The notes under the pieces are model-generated. The model was not told the DNA's origin, did no database searches, and saw only the letters and a list, made by a program, of their open reading frames with translations. This document shows, piece by piece, positions 1-12,810 of a DNA stretch of 64,000 nt (positions are counted from its first letter, which is position 1; each line of letters opens with the position of its first letter). The translations under genes and the position numbers were made by a program. The stretch lies in the NCBI RefSeq assembly GCF_963924675.1, contig NC_089224.1, positions 47,845,158 to 47,909,157 of the forward strand, read 5' to 3'. This DNA is from Phocoena phocoena. Its lineage: Eukaryota > Chordata > Mammalia > Artiodactyla > Phocoenidae.

Positions 1-1074
1 TTTCTTCTTCAATCTCTTGATGTTTAGGGTGTGATTCAGAATACAATCTGTGTTCTGGCAAACCATATCAGATTAAGATTCAAACAGGACTCAGAAGAGG
101 TTCTAAATTGCTTTTGAATATATAAATTATAATCTTAATTTATATATTATATTTAGTAAAATTTAAACTACAGGTTGAATTTGGAAACCATTTTGTATCC
201 TGAATGCTATACTGTGAGCTCTTGGAGGGTGGGTAACATAACATGTCTTAGGTACCAATGCATAGCACTGAGCCTAGTACTTGTATTAAATAAATTAATC
301 TAGAAAATCATCAGTCAGAGAAACTGCTTTGGTCATAGATGAAATTCATCAATAAAGTGCTTTCCTGTATTTTTAAAAATGATGTAGCAGAGAGGCCTAT
401 CAGTCTATTGCAGTAGAATCAATATACAGTTATTGGTCAATCAATCAACCAACTTAAGTTTGTCTCTCTTCCTTGTTTCCTCTCCTGAAGTATCTGGAAA
501 ATCTGTGCCTAGTGGTCTTACAGATTTCATGGCCTTGATCAGACCGAGCCAGTGTGGGACCTTGATCAAGTGGGGCAAAGACCTGGTATCCATCTGATAC
601 CAATCCCAGCAAGAAAGGGAAAAGAAAAGCTAATAAGCTTCCTTTGACCTCAGATATATTTCACTTACCCTTTCATTTTTGTGAGTGGCTATACTGCAAA
701 GCTGGGAGATAACGAGTATAAAAAGCTGCCTAGGCTTTCACATCAAATCTGCGCTACATCATCAGATGCAGCCTGGACCTTCTCACCTTTGGCCTCTTGG
801 CAAAAGAAAACAGGAGGTCAGATTTTGGAGAAGAGGGTAGGCACTACACTTTCATTTTCGTAGTTCATAACTGAAAAGATTTAGAGAGCAATCACGTTTT
901 GAGAAACACTATGAAACTGATAAATCTCCAATTTGACAGCCCCGAAGCCTCATTCCTCCCTTGGTAAGAGGAGTACACTTAGCTCAGAACCCATGAAAGC
1001 CACCATCAGCAAGACACTGCTTTCTTTAAACCAATCAGCTTCATAAGCAGAACAACGCATGGCTGAAAACTTAC
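1..1074 (-). other. ADAMTSL1 intron, left edge
   Basis: This is intron downstream of the linker exon, cut by the window edge. I see no exon, repeat family or RNA gene in it. The short plus-strand ORF at 681-863 has no recognisable product. Confidence 0.6.
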
Positions 1075-1159
1075 GAGGGCTCTTCTGACACAGCAGCTCC
1101 TTCTTCAAGTTCTTGAGCTTGTTTGTACCATGGTAGCTTGGCCTCTACCGGAAGTTTTT
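1075..1159 (-). CDS. ADAMTSL1: ADAMTSL1 exon: linker after TSR4
   Basis: This 85 bp exon was found by reading the minus strand near the left edge. From acceptor aattctcag it encodes a split Glu, then 27 codons KLPVEAKLPWYKQAQELEEG to AAVSEEP, and ends with TC of a split Ser before donor gtaagt. The stretch is acidic and contains no cysteine, as expected for a flexible linker between TSR4 and the following repeat. The next exon would lie left of position 1. The match to the remembered human linker is close, with Tyr where I recall Phe. Confidence 0.9.
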
Positions 1160-2098
1160 CTGAGAATTAAGTGCATGCACACAAAAGAAAAGAGGTTAGA
1201 ACCGATTTAGGATTTCAGGGAAATTTCATTTTCTCCTCCCCAGTTGTTGATTTTGTACTACCTAAAAGTTATGATGTCGATAACTGCAAATATGTTTCTA
1301 GGTAAATTTCTGCCTATGATGATAGTTATATGAAGAAAATGAAAATCAGATTTTAAAATGTTTAATAACACTAGTCTCTGTGTCTATGTCCCCTTTATTA
1401 TGTTGATTAGCAAAGGAAAGTCTTTTTATTATGAAAATCATAACTCTAGAGCTCAGTATGTGTATAAAGGGTCATGGAAATATCTTTGATTCTATTTCCT
1501 GTTGAAAAGATTTACCTTTTAAAACAAACACAAAGTACAATGGATTATACTGTGATACTTTCATAAATTCGAACTTGTTTTTCTTTTGCCTTTTGGCTAA
1601 GTGTGATCTGTTCCACACTGTGAAAAACAAACAAAATTGACACTCTGAAATTCACAAAATGTTGCTTTAGACATTTGACTCATTCAATTCCAACCCAAGG
1701 CTCTATGACAACTGGAATACGATCAACTTAGGGTCCACAACTCGTAATTTGACTTGCTTCAACTATTTATCTAGCTTTGGCCAAACAATTCAGAACAAGT
1801 TTCCTAACTACTTCCTAGCAAAAAAATGTGGAGGAGAAAAAGAAAGAGGGAGGTAATAACTGCTCCTACAGAAGTAACTGCCAAGATTCCCATTCTGACA
1901 TATTTATTAGGGTCATTTATAGGCATATTTGCCTTTACAGTATGAGCCAGTGAAGCTCTATCACCATTTTATAACAAATAATTGTAAAGATGAAAGAAAT
2001 ATGTCTATATATGCGTACACCACAGGATTATATGGCATTTTAATGATGTTTAGAGAGCCAGACTCACTACTTACTTGTGAAAATCCAGATTTATTCTT

Positions 2099-2277
2099 TT
2101 TTTTTTTTATGGGCCATTTTTAAAGTCTTTATTGAATTTGTTACAATATTGCTTCTGTTTTATGTTTGGGGTTTTGGCCCCGAGGCATGTGGGATCTTAG
2201 TTCCCTGACCAGGGATCGAACCCACACCCCCCACACTGGAAGGTGAAGTCTCAACCACTGGACCACCAGGGAAGTCC
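2099..2277 (-). mobile_element. CHR-type tRNA-derived SINE, older form
   Basis: Read on the minus strand it starts with the ggacttccctggtggtccag head, contains a B-box-like gggttcgatccctgg, and ends in an A-rich tail (T run at 2098-2110 on the plus strand). It is flanked by target duplications: ccagatttattctt at 2085-2098 and the same with one extra t at 2278-2292. The body has diverged from the younger copies elsewhere in the window. Confidence 0.85.
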
Positions 2278-2700
2278 CCAGATTTTATTCTTGATAGCTA
2301 ACCACAAACTGCTTTCTTTCTCTGAAGTGGCTGGGTAAAGGACGAATGAATAAAGAATGGACTATTTTAAGTTAGGGTCATCACTTATCCTCTATGTACA
2401 ACAATTGTTAATGGTCAGAAAACAAAGCCAGTGAGAAATATTGATGTAAAACTGCCAAAGTCAAAAGGATTTGCTAACATTTTGAATCCAGGAAGATGGT
2501 TCCGAAAATACACACATCATTTTACAACTAGCCCACCTCCCCCAGATAAATGACTCGGTCAATGAAGCCGTCTGTGACAGCTCGAACCATCCCTGTCTTT
2601 CCATAATGAAGAATTCAGCTTGGCACTAATAGTAGGCTTTTAATACATTACTCTCTTTTTGAACCGAACTCTGTCAGCTGTATCAGTGGCCACTGCTTCC

Positions 2701-5700
2701 TTTATATATATTTTTAACACCTTTATTGGAGTATAATTGCTTTACAATGGTGAGTTAGTTTCTGCTGTATAACAAAGTGAATCAGCTATACATATACATA
2801 TATCCCCGTATCTCCTCCCTCTTGCATCTCCTTCCCACCCTCCCTATCCCACCCCTCTAGGTGGTCACAAAGCACCGAGCTGATAATCCCTGTGCTATAC
2901 GGCTGCTACCCACTAGCTATCTATTTGACATTTGGTAGTAGATATAAGTCCATGCCACTCTCTCACTTCATCCCAGCTTACGCTTCCCCCTCCCTGCGTC
3001 CTCAAGTCCATTCTCTACGTCTGCGTCTTTATATCTGTCCTGCCCCTAGGTTCTTCAGAATTTTTTTTTTTTTTAGATTCCATATATATGTGTTAGCATA
3101 TGGCATTTATTTTTCTTTCTGACTTCCTTCACTCTGTATGACAGACTCTAGGTCCATCCACCTCACTACAAATAACTCAATTTCATTTCTTTTTATGGCT
3201 GAGTAATACTCCATTGTATATATGTGCCACATCTTCTTTATCCACTCATTTGTTGATGGACACTCAGGTTGCTTCCATGTCCTGGCTGTTGTATATAGAG
3301 CTGCAATGAACATTGTGGTACATGACTCTTTTTGAATTATGGTTTCCTCAGGATATATGCCCAGTAGTGGGATTGCTGGGTCATATGGTAGTTCTATTTT
3401 TAGTTTTTTAAGGAACCTCCATACTGTTCTCCATAGTGGCTGTATCCATTTACATTCCCACCAACAGTGCAAGAGGGTTCCCTTTTCTCCACACCCTCTT
3501 CAGCATTTATTTGTAGACTTTTTAATGACGGCCATTCTGACTGGTGTAAGGTGATATATCATTGCAGTTTTGATTTGCATTTCTCTAATAATTAGCGATG
3601 ATGAGCATATTTTCATGTGCCCGTTGGCCACCTGTGTATGTCTTCTTTGAGGAAATGTCTATTTAAGTCTTCTGCCCATTTTCTGATTGGGTTGTTTGTT
3701 TTCTTTGGTATTAAGCTGTATGAGCTGTTTGTACATTTTGGAAATTAATCCCTTGTAGGTAGCATTTTTTGCAGATATTTTCTCCCAGTCCATAGGTTGT
3801 CTTTTTATTTTGTTAATGGTGCCTTTTGCTGTGCGAAAGCTTTTAAGTTTGATTAGGTCCCATTTGTTTATTTTTGTTTTTATCTCTATTACTGTAGGAG
3901 ACAGATCCAAAAAAATATTGCTACTATTTATGTCAAAGAGTGTTCTGCTTATGCTTTCCTTTAGGAGTTTTATAGAATCTGGTTTTACATTTAGGTCTTT
4001 ACTTCATTTTGAGTTTATTTTTGGATTTGGTGTTAGAGAATGTTCTAACTTCATTGTTTACATGTAGCCGTCCACTTTTCCCAGCACCACTTACTGAAGA
4101 GACTGTCTTTTCTCCAGTGTATATTCTTGCCTCCCTTGTCATAGATTAATTGGCCATAACTGTGTGGGTTTATTTCTGGGCTTTCTGTCCTGTTCCACTG
4201 ATCTGTATGTCTATTTTTGTGCTAGTACCATACTCTTTTGATGACTGTAGCTTTGTAGTATAGTCTGAAGTCAGGGAGCCTGATTCCTCCAGCTCCGTTC
4301 TTCTTTCTCAAGATTGTTTTGGCTGTTCAGGGTATTTTGTGTTCCCATACAAATTTTAGAATTTTCTGCTCTAGTTCTGTGAAAAGTGACATTGGTAATT
4401 TGATAGGGATTGCATTGCATCTGTGGATTGCCTTTGGCAGTATGGTCATTTTAAGAATATTTATTCTTCCAATCAAGGAACATGGTATATCTTTCCATCT
4501 GTTTATGTTGTTTTTGATTTCTTTTATCAGCATCTTATAGTTTTCTGCATACAGGTCTTTTGCCTCCTTAGGTAGGTTTATTCCTAGGTATTCTATTCTT
4601 TTTGATGCGATGGTAAATGGAATTGTTTCCTTAATTTCTCTTTCTGATATTTTGTTATTAGTGTATATAAATGCCACAGATTTCTGTATGTCAATTTTGT
4701 ATCTAGCGAATTTACCGAATTCATTGATGAGCTCTAGTAGCCTTCTGGTAGTGTCTTTAGGATTTTCTATGTAATGCATCATGTCATCTGCAAACAGTGA
4801 CAGTTTTACTTCTTCTTTTTCCATTTGGATTCCTTTTATTTCCTTTTCTCCTCTGACTGCTGTGACTAGAACTTCCAAAACTATGTTGAATAAAGCTGGC
4901 GAGAGTGGGCACCCTGGTCTTGTTCCTGATCTTTGAGGAAATGCTTTCAGCTTTTCACCATTGAGTGTGATGTTAGCTGTGGGCCTGTCATATATAGGCT
5001 TTATTATGTTGAGGTATTCCCCCACTATGCCCACTTTCTGATGAGTTTTTATCATAAATGGATGTTGAATTTTATCAAAAGCTTTTTCTGCATCTATTGA
5101 GATGACCATATGCTTTCTATTCTTCAATTGGTTAATGTGGTGTATCATATTGATTGATGTGATTGATCTGCAGATACTAAAAAATCCTTGCTTCCCTGGG
5201 ATAATCCCACTTGATCATGGTATATGGTTCTTTTAATGTATTGTTGGATTTGGTTTGCTAGCATTTTGTTGAGGATTTCTGCATCTATGTTCATCAGTGA
5301 TACTGGTCTGTAATTTTCTTTCTTTGTGATATCTTTATCTGGTTTTGGTATCAGGCTGATGGTGGCCTCATAGAATGAGTTCAGAAGTGTTCCTTCCTCT
5401 GTAATATTTTGGAATAGTTTTAGAAGGATAGGTGTTAACTCTTCTCTAAATGTTTCATAGAATTCACCTGTTAAGCCATCTGGTCCTGAACTTTTGCTTG
5501 TTGGGAGTTTTTACATCACAGTTTCAATTTCAGTGCTTGTGACTGGTCTGTTCATATTTTCTACTTCTCCCTGGCTCAGTCTTGGGAGATTGTACCTTTC
5601 TAAGAATTTGTCCATTTCTTCTAGATTGTCCACTTTATTGGTGTATAGTTACTCATAGTGGTCTCTTATGATCCTTTGTATTTCTATGGTGTCAGCTGTA

Positions 5701-5766
5701 ACTTATCCTTTTTCATTTCTGATTTTATTGATTTGGGCCCTCTCCCTTTTTTTCTTGATGAGTCTC
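2701..5766 (-). mobile_element. L1 LINE, 5'-truncated, 3 kb
   Basis: The 3' end lies at the left: the L1 3' untranslated sequence and A-rich tail occupy roughly 2701-3110. ORF2 remnants follow upstream towards 5766, including the reverse transcriptase. The 5' end stops inside ORF2, beside the two SINEs. It belongs to the same general family as the copies at 44353, 54183 and 62046. I could not identify its target duplications. Confidence 0.9.
3107..5760 (-). pseudogene. L1 ORF2 remnant (reverse transcriptase and C terminus)
   Basis: ORF2 encodes the L1 endonuclease and reverse transcriptase; only the second half is here. The longest open part (4327-5148) contains [13 protein letters not shown], the LSLFADDMM catalytic signature of the polymerase active site and [14 protein letters not shown]. 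Further downstream pieces at 3659-3910 and 3107-3472 carry the C terminus, ending in SVIQSEGSQKEK. The pieces lie in different frames or are separated by stops, so no full-length product is possible. Nothing suggests host use. Confidence 0.88.
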
Positions 5767-5775
5767 ACCACCCTG

Positions 5776-5806
<31 letters not shown>

Positions 5807-6077
5807 GGCTGCGTTGGGTCTCGCTGCACGTGGGTTTTCTCTAGTTGCGGAGAGCAGGGACTTCTCTTTGCTGCATGAGCAGGCTTCTCATTGTGCTGGC
5901 TTCTCTTTGTAGAGCACAGACTCTAGGCACGCAGTCTTCAGTAGTTGTAGCTCATGGGCTCTAAAGCACACGCTCAGTAGTTGTGGCGCATGGGCTTAGT
6001 TGCTCCACAGCATGTGGGATCTTCCCAGACCAGGGCTTGAACCTGTGTCCCCTGCATTGGCGCCACCAGGGAAGCTG
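5776..6077 (-). mobile_element. CHR-type SINE, long form (about 300 bp)
   Basis: On the minus strand it has the accagggaagc-complement head and a B-box region, then the long body with a ttggctgcgttgg-type motif near the tail (seen on the plus strand at 5805-5819), and an A tail seen as the T run at 5776-5791. It is flanked by tcaccaccctg (5765-5775) and tcaccaccttg (6078-6088), a target duplication with one difference. Confidence 0.85.
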
Positions 6078-6088
6078 TCACCACCTTG

Positions 6089-6300
6089 TTTTTTTTTGTT
6101 TTGTTTTTTGAGGTACGCAGGCCTCTCACTGTTGTGGCCTCTCCTGTTGCGGAGCACAGGCTCTGGATGCGCAGGCTGAGCGGCCATGGCTCGCGGGCCC
6201 AGCCGCTCCACGGCGTGTGGGATCTTCCCGGACCGGAGCACGAACCCGTGTCCCCTGCATCGGCAGGCGGACTCTCAACCACTGCGCCACCAGGGAAGCC
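6089..6300 (-). mobile_element. CHR-type SINE, cetacean 200 bp form
   Basis: This copy has the short-form body with ggtacgcaggcctctcactg near its tail and the accagggaagcc end of the head at 6300. Target duplications accaccttgttttt flank it (from 6080 and from 6302). It sits directly beside the long-form SINE, at the same target sequence. Confidence 0.88.
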
Positions 6301-6644
6301 CACCACCTTGTTTTTAACAGCAAGCAATATGGATAGTAAATCAGACATATATTTCTAAAATATCTCCTTTCGAGCAAATATGTCTGATATTTTTCAGCAA
6401 CAGTCTTCTATCAACTTTCTGAACCAGGAGAGAATTATAGCAATACATAGTGCTTAAAAACAATGTGCAAGCAAAACCATTTGAAAGATTTTTAGAAAGA
6501 GTTAAGTCCATTTAGTAGAGTCTAAGTTACAAAGAACAGCTATTAAGAACACTTGGGATACTTAATTATATTCCAAGGAGTTGAAAACAGCACTGAATAT
6601 GTACAACAATGACAAGACTGGTTACAGAGCCCCTGTCAAGTTAC

Positions 6645-6792
6645 CTTTGGGTTTATAGCAGGGAGTGGGTATGATGCATTCCTCTTTTATGTGGGGCTTG
6701 GTTTTGGGGCTACAGCCTCCGGTGTGCATTCCCCGATGGTCGATGCAGAGGACCACACGGTACCTGAGGCCCTGGCCACACGTCACTGTGCA
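6645..6792 (-). CDS. ADAMTSL1: ADAMTSL1 exon: remainder of TSR4
   Basis: This 148 bp exon begins in phase 0 with CTVTCGQGLR and ends TPCYKPK plus one base. It completes TSR4: CTVTCG carries the O-fucose consensus, and the later cysteines lie in VLCIDHRG, TGGCSPK, EECIIPTPC. The acceptor is ctccttccag and the donor AAAG|gtaact. The preceding intron is only 1.3 kb, the shortest in the window. An ORF on the plus strand covers the same bases but has no support. Confidence 0.94.
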
Positions 6793-8092
6793 CTGGAAGG
6801 AGAGTGCAAGAGAGGAGACTCATAGGCAAAGCCTTGTTTACTTTTCTTCATTTCCCACCTGAGACCTTTCAAAGGGCTCCTTTTACAGAAGGACTCCTGG
6901 TGGCTTTATACCACTTCTTACTAGTCATGGGATCTTTGTTCTATTTGGCAATTTGAGGGTGAAGCTGGCTGAACACTAAATCACTTGCAATTTCTTAGCT
7001 TTGGATTAGTCAGTCAGCCTTTCTTAAACACCCACTGTGTGCAAAGTCCCAAACCAAGTCACAAAAAGAAGGAGAAGAGAAATTATAGAGTGTGCCCGAT
7101 TTTGATTACCAAGACTGTATGTCAATTTTATTAGTCACTTTGCTAATGACTGTTAGGTCCAAATTATGGGAAATGCCAGCTCCCATGTGGACATTAAAAT
7201 TTTTTTAACTTCCATCATAGCTAATTTATATCGCTGCATGGCTGATCCAATTGATTATAGTGACGTGGAAAAAAGACGTTGAAAGGAACTGATTCAATGG
7301 CTAGATGGAGACAGCACCTCCAGTGGTTCTACATGCCTGGGAACAAGTCTAGATAGGAAGATGTCACAGCTCTGATCTGCTGCCACAAAGCCACAAGGCT
7401 AAGTGAATAGCCCTTCGCCATCTCTGTGGCTGAGGGCACATCTTTCCATCTCACCTTTCCATCTCCTGTGCCATTTCACACCTTTTTCCACTAGCAGCCA
7501 GGATCCCTCAAATAACATTTTATGCTTAAGCTGCTGCAGTGGCTTCCCTAAGGTCTAGACTGTTTTGGTTTTAATTAATCCCACTTCACCTCCGTTCTAA
7601 TTACGTTGCTATCTTCATTTCATCTTTTTATCAGTGAATAATATACATAGCTTTCATCTTAATCCACTGAAGACACTTTTTGGACATAGACAAAGTAGAA
7701 GAAATAAAAAAAGAAGCCAAACTTTTGGTCTACTGAGCTTGACCATCAGAACAGCGTACACAGCTTCAGGCTCAGTCATCGGCCTCAATTATTGTTGACA
7801 GACATTTGCCTCCTCTTGCCGTTTGAGGGAATGTTATGGGGAGTGACAGAGGTTTCTTAAAGTAGCTTGAAGAAAGATGTTTGAAAAAATCTATACATAT
7901 ATTTTTTCCTACTCATTTACTTTTGGCGGGGCTCGATTCGGGGCAAGCCTGCTCTGGGGCCTAAATGGGTAGGCTTCTAGACCCCTCCAGAGGAGAAGCG
8001 GGGAGCTGCACAGGGTGGGTGGTGGGGTCATGATGAAGAGAGGGAAGAGTGGACTTACTCTCCTAACGAACAAAGAAAGAAGGCACAGTTAC
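6793..8092 (-). other. ADAMTSL1 intron, 1.3 kb
   Basis: This is the shortest intron in the window. Positions 7395-7560 loosely resemble old L2 LINE sequence, but not strongly enough for a separate call. I see nothing else. Confidence 0.55.
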
Positions 8093-8297
8093 CGGAGACC
8101 ACTCCTGTGCCAGCCATTTAGGGCAGTCAAAAATGTTGCAGGGCTGCACGATGGGCATCTTAGGGGTGTACATGCATTTCCACTCTTCCACTGAGGTGAC
8201 ATGCCCCTGGATGTCCTCCTCCACACAGGAAACTGCCCGGCTCTGGATGCCCCCCCCACACGAGGAGGAGCACGCAGTCCACGGGGTGGCCTCCCAC
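8093..8297 (-). CDS. ADAMTSL1: ADAMTSL1 exon: TSR3 and start of TSR4
   Basis: This 205 bp exon encodes 68 full codons after a split Arg codon. TSR3 runs from WEATPWTACSSSCGGG to CNIFDCP. TSR4 opens with KWLAQEWSP and is interrupted by the intron exactly before its first cysteine. TSR3 has tryptophans eight and three residues before the first cysteine, and CSSSCG fits the O-fucose consensus. The acceptor is cttctgtag and the donor CCG|gtaact, phase 0. Only one residue (Val in MPIVQ) stands out against my memory of the human protein. Confidence 0.95.
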
Positions 8298-8621
8298 CTA
8301 CAGAAGCAAGGGGAGTCATCAGGGCAGACACGCACACTGCCCACCTCCTCAGTGAGCTTTCCCACCAGCCCCTTCCCAGTGCCCATCGGGGCCGTCAGGT
8401 TCTGAGAGGCTACACTCCAGAGGACCAGAAGCCAGCTACGGCCTGAAATCTGAAGAGTCAGAGAGGATTCGATGCTGGCAGAAGTGCTCTGGAAGCCTCG
8501 AAGCTCTACACAAATGTGAGAAATTACTCTTGGAGAGCGGTCTACAAGGATAACTGTGGGGTCTGTAGCCTACTCAAAAGAGGGCTGTTCAGTCCTTCCT
8601 ACAGCTTCAGTATAGATTCTG

Positions 8622-8664
8622 AGTGTGTCTGTGTGTGTGTGTGTGTGTGTGTGGGTGTACGTGT
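8622..8664. repeat. (GT)n microsatellite
   Basis: The stretch is a GT run of about 20 units with a few interruptions, followed by AT-rich sequence. It lies about 320 bp upstream (in transcription direction) of the TSR3 exon. Confidence 0.9.
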
Positions 8665-11596
8665 ATATATAATATTTACATTATTTTATATTTTATAAAT
8701 ATATTTGCATCTATCTAGTAGCTATCTATCTCAATATCTATCTCAAGACTAAAATTGGTTAATCGGTTAACACTAATAGTTTGTACCTGGGATAATACTT
8801 TTCATTTTCGATGCAATACTTTATTAGTTAGCTTCTGGACACTTTTACATGAGAAGATCAAGAAAGATTCAGGTAAATCAAATACTCTTTCTCCCTTGCT
8901 TCTACAGTCATCAACTTTGGGAGTACACGGATTTAGCATAATTCTGATGTTCAAACTGTATCATCATTAGGAACCAAAATGTTAATATAGGCGTTATCTA
9001 CTTGTTCCCTAGCTGCTAGGGGCGGGGGTACTGACAGTTAGCACTCCCTAAAGAACTCCTGGAATTGTGAAGAAGTTTGGCTCTGGTTCAAAGGCTGATG
9101 GCATTGGAATCTACAGATAAAGTAAAGTAAGGGAAAAAATAGCAATGTTGTCAATTGCACTTAAGAGAATTTCATTGATTCTTCAGATCTCTATGCAGCT
9201 CTGGTGCATCTGGGACCAGAGGCTGAGAGGGATCTTTGCCCGGTTCTCTTCTCTCTTCCCGTAGGTTTAAAGAATGTCGTAGTTTTTAACAATAAAAACA
9301 TGGGGACTGGGCTTCTTTTTCTTGCATATATAGTCTGCTTGTTGATAAGGACTGCTCAAGATGTTAAGATTTCTCTTAGAATTATGAGAGCTATCATTGT
9401 AATGAGAGAAAAACAAAATGTCACCAAGTTGATCCACTTGAATAGTTAAATGTAAAAACACCGCACAGGCATACCGTGGAGACGTGAATTATTCTCTACA
9501 TGGGATTTCATGTGTATTGTGAGCCTGCTTTCTCTTTTGCAAGAGCCTGGATAATGTGTGTTTCCCAGTTACAGAGAATTTTCCTCCACATTTTCTCTGC
9601 ACCGTTCGAGTCTAGGCAACAACTGTTATCTCCACTGCCAACAGCCTAAACATGCCGCCAAATACAATATTTTCCTGTGCATATTTCCCCAGGAGACACA
9701 TAAGAAAACGTTATTATGGGGAAACTGAGGTCCTCTGTTTAGCCCTTTCGAGACTCTCTGTTCCCTTTCAAGAGAAGGAAGCAGCTCTGTAGAGAGTTTC
9801 TCTTCCAAAGGGTAAGACCAATTCTCATTTGTCTCCATGTAAGTCTCTGGAGAGCTGGAGGTGGATAACAGGTCTGATTCAGACTGAAATTGGGCTGAAT
9901 GTATACGTACAAATTTGCATTAGACTCGATGTGACAGTGAACTGGGAATATGTTTTGAACGGACATTTAATCTCTTAGAACATTAAGATGCCATAAAAAG
10001 AGCACATTTTCTAACTGGTACTCTAACATCCCTAAACTGGACCCTTCTAAAGAGACAGTGATTAATTTCTGTCTCGACACTTGGACCTGATCCATGGTGT
10101 AATTCTGTAACCAGTAATAAGTATCCTTTTCAATGTCAGTGATCACAGAAAGACAAATGATTTGAATATTATTCCAAGTATTTATAGTATGGTTCCGGCC
10201 CTCAACTGTAGTTCTATATGTGAAAAGTTATAATGTGAATCCTTGCATAATAAGAGGATTACGTGGAATTTCAAAGCAAAACATCTCGGTGCTTTAAAGA
10301 AAGTATAACAAAAGCTCAGAGAGGGCGTCAGTTAGGATATCTTAAAACAGGGACCAGGTAAGTATTTGGAAAAAAAAAATACATCCAAGAATCTTGCCCA
10401 GGAAGAATAAGAGATGACTTTATATATTTTAACTCCTTTGGCTTTTAATTTTTAAGTACACAGTGTATTTAGTTTAAGAAATTCTCAAAATTAAGGATTA
10501 TGTGGAAAAGTTGCACATATTAAGTATAAATTAAAGATTATTCATCAGACTATGTTCTTATATCATATTCAGATATATGTTATAGTCAAAGACTGAAAGC
10601 AAGAAAAAAGAATCTAAAAGTTCTTTGTTTGTGTTAATGTTGTGTTTGTATCTACACAAAATGTGGTCTTAAACCCATTCGAATAATCTCAATAAGTAAA
10701 GCCTTCTGCCTCGATCAGTAAGTAGCTGCCCTCTGAGAACCATTTTTGAGCCTTAATTCTTCTTAAGAAATGAAAACATATTCATAGAAATAACTTCCAT
10801 TTAGTAAGGCTTTATCAATAAAGCAGAATATCTAACTTTCCAATTAGTTTAGTAACAGAAGTACACGGGGTAAGAAATATAGTCTAGTTGCCAGTTGTCT
10901 TTTCCCACTGTGATGCATGGACAGGCCAAAGTGTGCAGAAGACGGGATGCAAATAAACATCAAGGAGGTTCATCTCAATCTCTCATTGAGAATATTGAGC
11001 TTCAGGCACTGGGGGGAAATCTGAATATATAAGAAATCAAGTTTAACCTAAGACAGGCATTAGTCACACCACAGAAATATAAACAAGAGAGATCATAGAT
11101 ATGAAAGAAACTGAGGAGTGCCATTACAGGAAAAACATCAACTTGTTGTTCTCACCCCTGATACCCAACTGTGCCTTTATCTCGAAATCCACGGCCTTCA
11201 CCCAACCAGATACATGCGTCCTATGAATACTTATTTTACAGATACAGGAATTAAAATCAAATAAAATCTTGGTTCAGTTAAATTAATCTTTTTATATTTT
11301 CCTTCCATTGTTTTTTCGAGTTTGGTTCTGGATCAAACCAGCAAAAGGATACATCAGTAGCATTCTAAAGTCATTTATTGTCTTTATCAATATAGACATA
11401 GGAAAGTGGGAGGGAGCTGATGAATGAAGTAACTCCTTAGTGGAAGAACCTTAAAAAAACCCCAAACAATTATATATAGTATTAATCAAGTACCCCTTTC
11501 TATATGCTACCATTAGAATGGTGATAAGTGAGTTCCGGGCCAGTCACTGGAAGTATTTAAGTAGAGGCTGGATGACAACTCGTATTGGTTTATACA

Positions 11597-11631
11597 TGTG
11601 CGTGCGTGCGTGCGTGTGTGTGTGTGTGTAT
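11597..11631. repeat. (TGCG)n(TG)n compound microsatellite
   Basis: Four tgcg-type units run directly into a TG tract and then tata. Confidence 0.88.
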
Positions 11632-12810
11632 AAAATATGTCAGAATACATCTGTAGTAAATACACATATATGCATATTTGTGTAAATACATGTGTTCACG
11701 TATGTGTGGTGAATGGGTGCGATTATTGGGGAAGAGTGGGAGAATGAAGCATCACTGGGGAGCTGGACTAAAAGACTTCGAGGTCCTCTTTTTGCATTTC
11801 AATTCATTAAGTATTTGAAGATTTTCAATCAAACTTTGCTTTATTTTACAGTTCAGAATAAAATTATTTTCTGGGCTTTGTTTAGTCTGAAATTGCACAA
11901 ACCACCGTGGATTATTTCCAATTATTTGTGATCTGATTTAAACCTTGGGTTCTAAACAGCAGCTGGCTCCCTGAAGTCCAAATGAGCAAAGAGAATAGAG
12001 CAAAGGTCTTGTTTAGCACAGTGGTGGCTTCACACCCAAATCTAACGTCTGCTCTCTGGGGAGCTCTTTCCAATGTGGCAGGCGATACACTCAGTAGCTA
12101 GAGTATTTTTCAGCTTCTCCAGTTTTCTTATGAATATATTAATAAAGAGAACAAGTTCTTTTAAAAGTTCCTCAATCACTTTAATGACTTTTTCTAGTTT
12201 TAAAAAATACCGTACTTTAAAAAAGCAGCATAGTGCATGGAATTTTACGTTCTGGGAGAAAAACACAAGAAAAACCTCCCCTCCCCACCAAATGTTCTGA
12301 ACAATAAGGATATGAAAAAACTGCCTTTTTGTATTTAATTATAATTTCTTTGGAACAAAAAAAGGATATTCAAAACCCCTATGCAGAGTAATACCACATC
12401 TGGAATTCCACATTTGTGGTATTGGGATAATAATTCAGGCAGTGTTTGTTTAACAGTTAGCAACAGTGCTTTAATGACTAGGGTCCTATTGCAGAGGAAA
12501 CATAAAAAAGGACAAAGGGAGTGAAAGAAAGACATAACATAAACCCATACACTGTATCTAATCATAGTGAATTACTGTGTCCACTGCAATGTAATCTGAT
12601 CGTATCTTAAAATGGTTTTTGAATGACAAGCTTACAGTCTGAGCAGACCAGTGTTATTCAAAACCAGAGCTCAGGATGGATTGCAAAACATACTGTCTAC
12701 CATCTTATTTTTACAGAGAAACACAAAATCTATAATATATATATATATACGTATAAAAGAAGCAAAGACTAATTTACTAATTCTAGCATCAGGATGATTG
12801 ATTTACGTAC

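Larger units (their letters stand above)
1160..6644 (-). other. ADAMTSL1 intron, 5.5 kb
   Basis: The intron holds one older CHR SINE (2099-2277), a 3 kb truncated L1 (2701-5766) and two CHR SINEs side by side (5776-6300). The rest (1160-2085, 2293-2700, 6316-6644) is AT-rich sequence in which I recognise nothing. Confidence 0.75.
8298..12810 (-). other. ADAMTSL1 intron, 4.5 kb
   Basis: The intron contains two GT-type microsatellites (8622-8664, 11597-11631) and otherwise unique-looking AT-rich sequence. I see no SINE or L1 copy in this stretch, which is unusual for the window. Confidence 0.6.

Noticed and set aside
681..863. Short plus-strand ORF in the left-edge intron
   Set aside because: It is 60 codons long, with no conserved motif and no splice or promoter context; this length is expected by chance.
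2099..2277. tRNA-like promoter boxes in SINE heads as possible tRNA genes
   Set aside because: The heads are diverged and embedded in SINEs with A tails and target duplications; no intact tRNA fold is present.
8133..8405. Plus-strand ORFs over the TSR3 exon (8133-8405, 8201-8446)
   Set aside because: The minus strand encodes a clear ADAMTSL1 exon with splice sites; the plus-strand frames have no recognisable product.
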